DNA of 64,000 nucleotides, taken from Eubacterium sp. 1001713B170207_170306_E7 (GTDB taxonomy: Bacteria; Bacillota; Clostridia; Eubacteriales; Eubacteriaceae). Both the position numbers and the translations under genes were made by a program. The stretch is taken from positions 930 through 64,929 of the forward strand of contig NZ_JADMVE010000009.1 of the NCBI RefSeq assembly GCF_015547515.1. The letters run 5' to 3'. Shown in pieces: positions 59,740-64,000 of the stretch; the first letter of the stretch is position 1; every line of letters begins with the position of its first letter. Below the pieces are notes generated by a model. It did no database searches. It was given only the letters and a program-made list of their open reading frames with translations, and was not told the origin of the DNA.

Positions 59740-59801
59740 TGCCGCTCACCCGCTAACGCTCCTTGTTCGCTACCAAATTTATCCAAAATTTGGATTCGCC
59801 G

Positions 59802-60446
59802 TCAATAATCCACGGGTTCTTCGACGCAGTCCATTACCATCTTAGCGAAGGCCATACAGGCGGTTTTACAGGCGGACTGGGTGCCGGTTACGATGGCGCC
59901 GCCCCGGTTTGAGACGGTCGGCGGTCCGAAGAATTTTACAACCTCTACGTCGGCGGCTGTCAGGGCTTCATCGACGCCCATCATGGATTCCAAAGGTGGG
60001 CCGACAAGGTAGGCGACAGATGAACCTACCGGCAGATCACAGACTTCTGCCAGATATGTACCAATTTTTGAGATAACCTGTGCATAGAACTGCACCCCGT
60101 CATCCTCGCGTGCACTGAACAGGCAGGCATTATGCTCTGTGAAATGTGTGATGGTCCGCAGGCCGCTCTCAACATCACTGATGGATGGCCCTGAGATAAT
60201 ACCAATCATCTCACCGCCGTAGGCGCAGCCAAGTCCCCCGTAGGTCGATTTGGCATAGCAGACCTGTACGTTGGCTTTTTTGGTCGCTTCATCTGCGGCT
60301 ACGTAGCCAATATCCTCATTGTCTGTGGTAAAAAGGCCGATGTCAATATGGCCTTCCGGCAGACCGAATTCTTCAATCATGATATCTTCAATGTCTGTCA
60401 TCAGCTTGCTGGACAGAACATGTGCTTTCAATAAATCCCCGGTCAT
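59802..60446 (-). CDS. EutL-type tandem bacterial microcompartment shell protein
   Basis: The 214-residue protein matches EutL across its length: LGLPEG-type start, IGYVAADEATKKANVQVCYAKSTYGG, GEMIGIISGPSISDVESGLR, SVAYLVGPPLESMMGVDEALTAADVEVVKFFGPP and TGTQSACKTACMAFA. These tandem BMC domains form trimers with a gated pore. AAGGGAG lies 7 nt before the ATG. No other shell or enzyme genes of a microcompartment are in the window, so it is an orphan locus. Confidence 0.92.
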   Translation of the reverse strand: MTGDLLKAHVLSSKLMTDIEDIMIEEFGLPEGHIDIGLFTTDNEDIGYVAADEATKKANVQVCYAKSTYGGLGCAYGGEMIGIISGPSISDVESGLRTITHFTEHNACLFSAREDDGVQFYAQVISKIGTYLAEVCDLPVGSSVAYLVGPPLESMMGVDEALTAADVEVVKFFGPPTVSNRGGAIVTGTQSACKTACMAFAKMVMDCVEEPVDY

Positions 60447-60580
60447 TTTTTAACTCCCTTTTTTAAGATTTTTAACGTTTCTGTATTGCCTATTATCATA
60501 TCATCTGTCATTTTGTTAGTAAAGAAGAAACTCCGCCCGAGTCATGGAAAAATTTGCACCAAAATATTTTATATACCCCG

Positions 60581-60735
60581 TTTCCACAGTCTATTCACAG
60601 TTTTACTCTGAAAACCAACAATTTATCCACAAGTTATGCACAACCTGTGGACGCAATCCCTTTATTTTTCGTTGAAGGCTTTTTTTGAGACAAAACTTAT
60701 CCACACTATCCACGTTAAAATGTGGACAAAAAGTG
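60581..60735. other. DnaA-box cluster
   Basis: Two perfect TTATCCACA boxes (60623-60631 and 60697-60705) and several near matches: TTTCCACAG (60581), TATTCACAG (60592), TTATGCACA (60634), TGTGGACGC (60646), CTATCCACG (60706) and TGTGGACAA (60721). All lie in about 150 bp of otherwise gene-free DNA between the EutL-type gene and lysR. No dnaA, dnaN or rpmH gene is nearby, so it is more likely a DnaA-binding control locus than the main origin. Confidence 0.7.
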
Positions 60736-60751
60736 AACAAAAAGTGGAAAA

Positions 60752-61630
60752 CTAGTCATTATATTCCTTACAGGCTTGAACAAATGCCTTAAGAGGCGGC
60801 GACAGAAATTTATTTTTGTGATAGATCAGCGTAAAGCTCCGCATTAATGGGATTCCCTGGATCATGAGGATGCAAAGCCGCCCCTGTTCAAAGTCCCGTT
60901 CTACCAGGCGCTTGGAAAGAACCGCGAGACCCTGGCCGTCCATCACGGCGTTTTTAATGGCTTCTGTGTTTGTACAGGTCCATTTTTCCACAATCTCTAC
61001 CCCTTCGCTGTCCAGAATCTTCTCAAAAAAGCTGCGGGCTCTGCTGCCTTTTTCGCGAATCACAAAATACTGGCCCTGCAATTCATCAAGACTAATACTC
61101 TTTCGGCCGGCGAAAGGATGGCCTGTTCCACAAATCAACACCATCTCATCCTCCACGGCTGGTATCTGGATAAGGTCTTCGCTCTTTACCTCCCCCTCAA
61201 CAATCCCAAGATCCAGATCACTTTTTAAGATCATGGACTCGATGACCGGTGTGTTATCGACCAGAACCGTCAGGGTGACCGGTGGGTTTTCAGCCTCAAA
61301 GCGGCTGACCAGCTCACTGAGAATGGTGGTTCCAACCGTTACAGTCCCCCCTATTTTAAGCGTCGTATGCTCCGCAGAATATTTCATTTCCAGCTCCATC
61401 TCGTCAAACAGCGCCACAATGTGCCTTGCGTAGTCCAAAAGCCTTTCACCTGCCGGCGTGATGAAAAGCTTGCGGGACAGCCTCTCAAAAAGGCGTACAT
61501 TATAATATTTTTCAATATCTGCGATGGCCTGGCTGACAGACGGCTGTGCGATAAACAGCTGTTCCGCCGCTGTGCTCATTTTTCCTGTTTCCGCGACTGC
61601 CAGAAAAACTTTCAGATGCCTGATGGTCAT
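60752..61630 (-). CDS. LysR family transcriptional regulator
   Basis: The 292-residue protein has the LysR helix-turn-helix MSTAAEQLFIAQPSVSQAIADIEKYYNVRLFER (residues 18-50) and a periplasmic-binding-like effector domain (about 90-290). It is divergent from the siroheme reductase gene, which is its most likely target, in the manner of CysB/CysL-type regulators. Its promoter is TTGACG-17-TATAAT. Confidence 0.93.
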   Translation of the reverse strand: MTIRHLKVFLAVAETGKMSTAAEQLFIAQPSVSQAIADIEKYYNVRLFERLSRKLFITPAGERLLDYARHIVALFDEMELEMKYSAEHTTLKIGGTVTVGTTILSELVSRFEAENPPVTLTVLVDNTPVIESMILKSDLDLGIVEGEVKSEDLIQIPAVEDEMVLICGTGHPFAGRKSISLDELQGQYFVIREKGSRARSFFEKILDSEGVEIVEKWTCTNTEAIKNAVMDGQGLAVLSKRLVERDFEQGRLCILMIQGIPLMRSFTLIYHKNKFLSPPLKAFVQACKEYND

Positions 61631-61676
61631 AATTTCTCCCCCATTTTCTTTCTATAGGCATTTAGCTATTAAACTG

Positions 61677-61705
61677 ATTATAAAATACTATTTTACAATC
61701 GTCAA
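61677..61705 (-). promoter_or_regulatory. Sigma-A promoter of lysR
   Basis: TTGACG (-35, 61700-61705), a 17-bp spacer and TATAAT (-10, 61677-61682), reading left in the divergent region. Confidence 0.8.
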
Positions 61706-61777
61706 GAAATCCGTTAATCTATAGACAGAAGAACAAAGAATATTTTCAGTTAAACGGAGAAGGAGATTTACAAGCTT

Positions 61778-62713
61778 ATGAACATTGCACCTGAAGAGAT
61801 TAAACGCGTCAAAGGGCAGGGTTTCCTGTTCAACAATGACCACGAACATTTTGCCGCCCGTGTTATCACGGAAGACGGTGTCCTAAACGCCGCTCAGTTT
61901 GCCTGCCTGAGTGAAGCGTCCCAGAAATTCGGAAACGGCAATATTGCCTTTACCACCCGTCTCACCGTAGAGGTCCAGGGATTAACATGGGATGATATAG
62001 TGCCTTTCCAGGAATTTATTGCCAAAGAAGGTCTGGTGACCGGCGGCACCGGCCCAAAGGTTCGCCCGGTCGTGGCCTGCAAAGGAACCGTGTGCACCTA
62101 TGGGCTGATCGATACGCAGGGTCTTGCCCGGGAAGTACACGAGCGCTTTTATAAAGGCTACCGTGACGTTACTCTGCCCCATAAATTTAAAATTGCTGTT
62201 GGCGGATGTCCAAACAACTGTGTAAAGCCTGACCTCAATGACTTAGGTATCGTCGGCCAGAAAATTCCAAATTACAATGATGAACTGTGCAAAGGCTGCA
62301 GTAAATGCTCGGTTGAGGACCGCTGCCCAATGGATGCCGCTGCCGTAACAGACGGTAAGCTTGTCATCGATGCCGAAAAATGCAACAACTGCGGCTTGTG
62401 TGTTGATAACTGCCGTTTTGATGCGATTCCTGACGGTGAAGTCCGTTATAAGGTCTATGTCGGCGGCCGCTGGGGAAAATCTATCCGCCGGGGCACAGAG
62501 CTTCAGACACTGTTCACCCGTGATGAGATCATGGACGTTGTGGAAAAAGCCATCCTTTTGTACAAAAAAGAAGGCCAGAACAGTGAACGTTTTGGCTCTA
62601 CTGTTGAGCGCCTGGGCGCAGAAGCCGTTGAACGCGCACTGACCACCAACGATTTATTAAACGAAAAAGACAGTATCTTAGGTATTGCCACCGTATCCGG
62701 CGCAACCTGCTGA
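61778..62713 (+). CDS. Small siroheme/4Fe-4S sulfite or nitrite reductase-like protein with ferredoxin domain
   Basis: The 311-residue protein has an N-terminal sulfite-reductase ferredoxin-like half-domain (IAFTTRLTVEVQGL), siroheme-4Fe-4S ligands in CKGTVC (near residue 97) and GGCPNNC (near 145), and an inserted 2x4Fe-4S ferredoxin (CKGCSKCSVEDRCP, then CNNCGLCVDNC, about 170-215). The reductase fold resumes with GGRWGKSIRRG. This architecture matches small single-copy-half sulfite reductases of anaerobes. The electron acceptor may be sulfite, nitrite or another oxyanion. AAGGAG lies 12 nt before the ATG, and lysR is divergent. Confidence 0.88.
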   Translation: MNIAPEEIKRVKGQGFLFNNDHEHFAARVITEDGVLNAAQFACLSEASQKFGNGNIAFTTRLTVEVQGLTWDDIVPFQEFIAKEGLVTGGTGPKVRPVVACKGTVCTYGLIDTQGLAREVHERFYKGYRDVTLPHKFKIAVGGCPNNCVKPDLNDLGIVGQKIPNYNDELCKGCSKCSVEDRCPMDAAAVTDGKLVIDAEKCNNCGLCVDNCRFDAIPDGEVRYKVYVGGRWGKSIRRGTELQTLFTRDEIMDVVEKAILLYKKEGQNSERFGSTVERLGAEAVERALTTNDLLNEKDSILGIATVSGATC

Positions 62714-62717
62714 TTTA

Positions 62718-62747
62718 AGAAAAGCCTCCATTCCCAGGAGGCTTTTT
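62718..62747 (+). terminator. Terminator of the siroheme reductase gene
   Basis: AAAGCCTCC-ATTCCCA-GGAGGCTTTTT, just after the stop codon. Confidence 0.9.
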
Positions 62748-62752
62748 GCGTA

Positions 62753-62781
62753 TTGTTTTTTACAGAGGCGTCTTTTATAAT
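62753..62781 (+). promoter_or_regulatory. Promoter of the MGMT gene
   Basis: TTGTTT (62753-62758), a 17-bp spacer and TATAAT (62776-62781), followed by AGGAGG before the ATG at 62811. Confidence 0.65.
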
Positions 62782-62810
62782 GAATTGATACAAGCAGGAG
62801 GAAATACACA

Positions 62811-63140
62811 ATGCCAGCATCACTCAACGAAAATTTCTACAGCGTCATTGCAGAGATTCCTGAGGGCCGGGTAGCTTCCTACGGACAGATTGCCCTGCTG
62901 GCCGGCCGGCCCCGCGCCGCGCGGGCTGTGGGCGCTGCTCTCCGTCGTGTGCCTGAACATCTGGAGCTTCCCTGCCACCGGGTTGTTTTCAGTGACGGTT
63001 CCCTTTGCGAGGGCCTTATCTTTGGCGGCCCCGGCGTTCAGAAACAGCTTTTGAAAAAGGAAGGCGTCGCCTTTCTGCCAAACGGTAAAGTCAATATGCG
63101 GCGCTGTCTCTGGAATGGCCCTGGAGACCTTTCCCGCTAA
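62811..63140 (+). CDS. MGMT/Ogt-family DNA alkyltransferase, single-domain
   Basis: The 109-residue protein is just the C-terminal Ogt/MGMT domain: GRVASYGQIALLAGRPRAARAVGAAL (the helix-turn-helix) and the active-site PCHRVV. The Cys is present, unlike alkyltransferase-like proteins with a Trp there, so it could accept alkyl groups. It lacks the N-terminal domain. Its 3' end overlaps the converging zinc-ribbon gene by 50 nt. Confidence 0.9.
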   Translation: MPASLNENFYSVIAEIPEGRVASYGQIALLAGRPRAARAVGAALRRVPEHLELPCHRVVFSDGSLCEGLIFGGPGVQKQLLKKEGVAFLPNGKVNMRRCLWNGPGDLSR

Positions 63141-63282
63141 AATTGACCCTTACTGTCAAAACCTTCCGGCAGCGCCGGCATTTTGTTTCCAGAATGCAGC
63201 CGCCCGGTACTTCATCGGTCTGAATAACATCCAGCAGACGCTGCCCGCAATGCGGGCAGCGAACCGCAATACGTTTTACCAT
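63091..63282 (-). CDS. Zinc-ribbon (Com-like) small protein
   Basis: The ATG at 63282 has GGGAG 8 nt upstream; 63 residues. The ligands are CPHCG (near residue 9) and CRRC (near 35), with a basic C-terminus. It resembles Mu Com-type or single zinc-ribbon nucleic-acid-binding proteins. Its last 50 nt overlap the MGMT gene on the other strand, so one of the two ends may be wrong or the overlap is genuine. Confidence 0.7.
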   Translation of the reverse strand: MVKRIAVRCPHCGQRLLDVIQTDEVPGGCILETKCRRCRKVLTVRVNFSGKGLQGHSRDSAAY

Positions 63283-63359
63283 AGTGCCATCTCCCCTCAA
63301 GTATAAACATTTGTTCTTTTCTATTTTAGTCCCTTTTATTTTCCTTGTCAATATATTTT

Positions 63360-63749
63360 TTACTCCATCAATCCTTCCTGTTCTAAAACCTGGTTCGTCG
63401 CTTCACTGGTCCCCTTTGCCAGACTGCAGAAAAAATCCATCTCGCCTATCAGTGAAATATTTCCACGGAGACGCGCAGTTTTAAAAAGCTTCTGGACACC
63501 GCCCGCGCCGACAAACTCCTCAAGTGTAAAAACCCTGTTGTCCCCATTAAAGGGAAAAGCCAGCAGCTCAACATCCTCGCTGCTCAGCTCCTCCCATACA
63601 GCATTATTTGCTGGAATTCCCAGATTTCCCGCCATATCCTCAAGATGGTAATAGACCTCCCGCATATCTGACGGCACCACAATTCGAACAGGCTTCCGCA
63701 TCGAATTTTGATCACTTCCCTTAAGCATGGAACAGTACATTTTTTTCAT
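63360..63749 (-). CDS. Unknown 129-residue protein behind a structured leader
   Basis: The ATG at 63749 follows AAAGGAGGG. The acidic soluble protein has no signal peptide or recognised motif; a central VWEELSSEDVELLAFPFNG and C-terminal LAKGTSEATNQVLEQEG are its main landmarks. A perfect TTGACA-17-TATAAT promoter, a 150-nt leader with an intrinsic-terminator-like hairpin and a strong RBS imply regulated expression. The role is unknown. Confidence 0.75.
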   Translation of the reverse strand: MKKMYCSMLKGSDQNSMRKPVRIVVPSDMREVYYHLEDMAGNLGIPANNAVWEELSSEDVELLAFPFNGDNRVFTLEEFVGAGGVQKLFKTARLRGNISLIGEMDFFCSLAKGTSEATNQVLEQEGLME

Positions 63750-63791
63750 TTTATCCCTCCTTTTATGCCTGCCAGCAGCCGTTTTTAAAAC

Positions 63792-63895
63792 AAAAAAACC
63801 GGATAACACCTCCGTAAAAATACAGGAAGGCATCATCCGGCGGTTGGCTCGCCTGCCAAAAGCAGCGGCGTTGCTGGTATGAACATTTGTTTTTA
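63792..63895 (-). promoter_or_regulatory. Structured leader with terminator (possible riboswitch or attenuator)
   Basis: Reading left, CGCCGCTGC-TTTTG-GCAGGCG (around 63850-63875) is followed by GAGCCAACCG. CCGGATGATGCC then pairs with GGTGTTATCCGG (63799-63840, with wobble pairs), followed by seven U residues. A GGCTGCTGGCAGGC copy of the first hairpin recurs just before the RBS. No known riboswitch class was recognised. Confidence 0.55.
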
Positions 63896-63906
63896 ATTAT
63901 GCTTTA

Positions 63907-63935
63907 ATTATATACATTTGTTCATATTTTGTCAA
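63907..63935 (-). promoter_or_regulatory. Consensus sigma-A promoter of the unknown 129-residue gene
   Basis: TTGACA (-35, 63930-63935), a 17-bp spacer and TATAAT (-10, 63907-63912), a perfect match reading left. Nothing is recognised from 63936 to the window end. Confidence 0.9.
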
Positions 63936-64000
63936 GTACACTTATTTGTTTTTCTTTTATAAAAATTTCTGTTTTTCATGCCTGCGGCCGGGTTTTATGG

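Noticed and set aside
60581-60735. Main chromosomal origin oriC
   Set aside because: The DnaA boxes are convincing, but none of the usual neighbours (dnaA, dnaN, rpmH, rnpA) is present and no obvious AT-rich unwinding array adjoins them.

Overview
The window most probably comes from an acetogenic Clostridia chromosome of the Eubacterium limosum/callanderi type. This is inferred from a Wood-Ljungdahl methyl-branch operon (fhs-fchA-folD-metV-metF-lpdA), a neighbouring methyl-THF:corrinoid methyltransferase and corrinoid-protein activator, an AOR-type tungsto/molybdoenzyme operon, a complete his operon, strong GGAGG-type ribosome sites and moderate GC content. No rRNA, tRNA, CRISPR array, prophage or insertion sequence was recognised.

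Layout. 1-13.1 kb is cell-surface DNA: the N-terminal 1714 codons of a giant repetitive exported protein (minus strand, running off the left edge), a 184-bp segment bounded by 25-bp inverted repeats, a tyrosine recombinase, and a two-gene operon of large secreted, membrane-anchored proteases (M6 metalloprotease and S8 subtilisin). 13.1-16.2 kb holds a 58-residue Cys-rich protein, an unrecognised 463-residue protein and an encapsulated ferritin/encapsulin pair with a PerR-like box. 16.3-22.7 kb carries UPF0182, MATE, D-Ala-D-Ala dipeptidase, amidohydrolase and gcvH genes. 22.8-32.8 kb is one-carbon metabolism. 32.8-38.2 kb has padR, a small membrane protein, rsmA, cca, a HAD hydrolase and a PAS/degenerate-GGDEF protein. 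38.4-46.1 kb is hisZGDCBHAF-IE. 46.1-55.8 kb is a transport/regulation region: a MATE gene behind a guanidine-IV-like riboswitch, MerR, azlCD-PPTase, GNAT-DUF3795, an ABC exporter with its HTH/AbrB regulator, MATE-MarR, and an ArsD-like gene with a lipoprotein. 55.9-64 kb has an MBL hydrolase, a mini Fe-S protein, ferredoxin-AOR-MoaD, an orphan EutL-type shell protein, a DnaA-box cluster, LysR with a divergent siroheme reductase, an MGMT protein, and an unknown gene behind a structured, terminator-bearing leader.

How the genes work together. fhs, fchA, folD and metVF reduce formate to methyl-THF. The methyltransferase at 29.9 kb can exchange that methyl group with a corrinoid protein encoded elsewhere, and the ferredoxin-domain ATPase at 31 kb would reactivate that corrinoid protein. 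Palindromic TGTATATACA-type sites lie at the methyltransferase and activator promoters and in the fhs leader, suggesting shared control. The most notable candidates for something undescribed are the putative invertible switch in front of the surface protein gene, the TGTATATACA operator set, the riboswitch-like leaders at 47.5 and 63.8 kb, the DnaA-box cluster at 60.6 kb and the orphan EutL protein.
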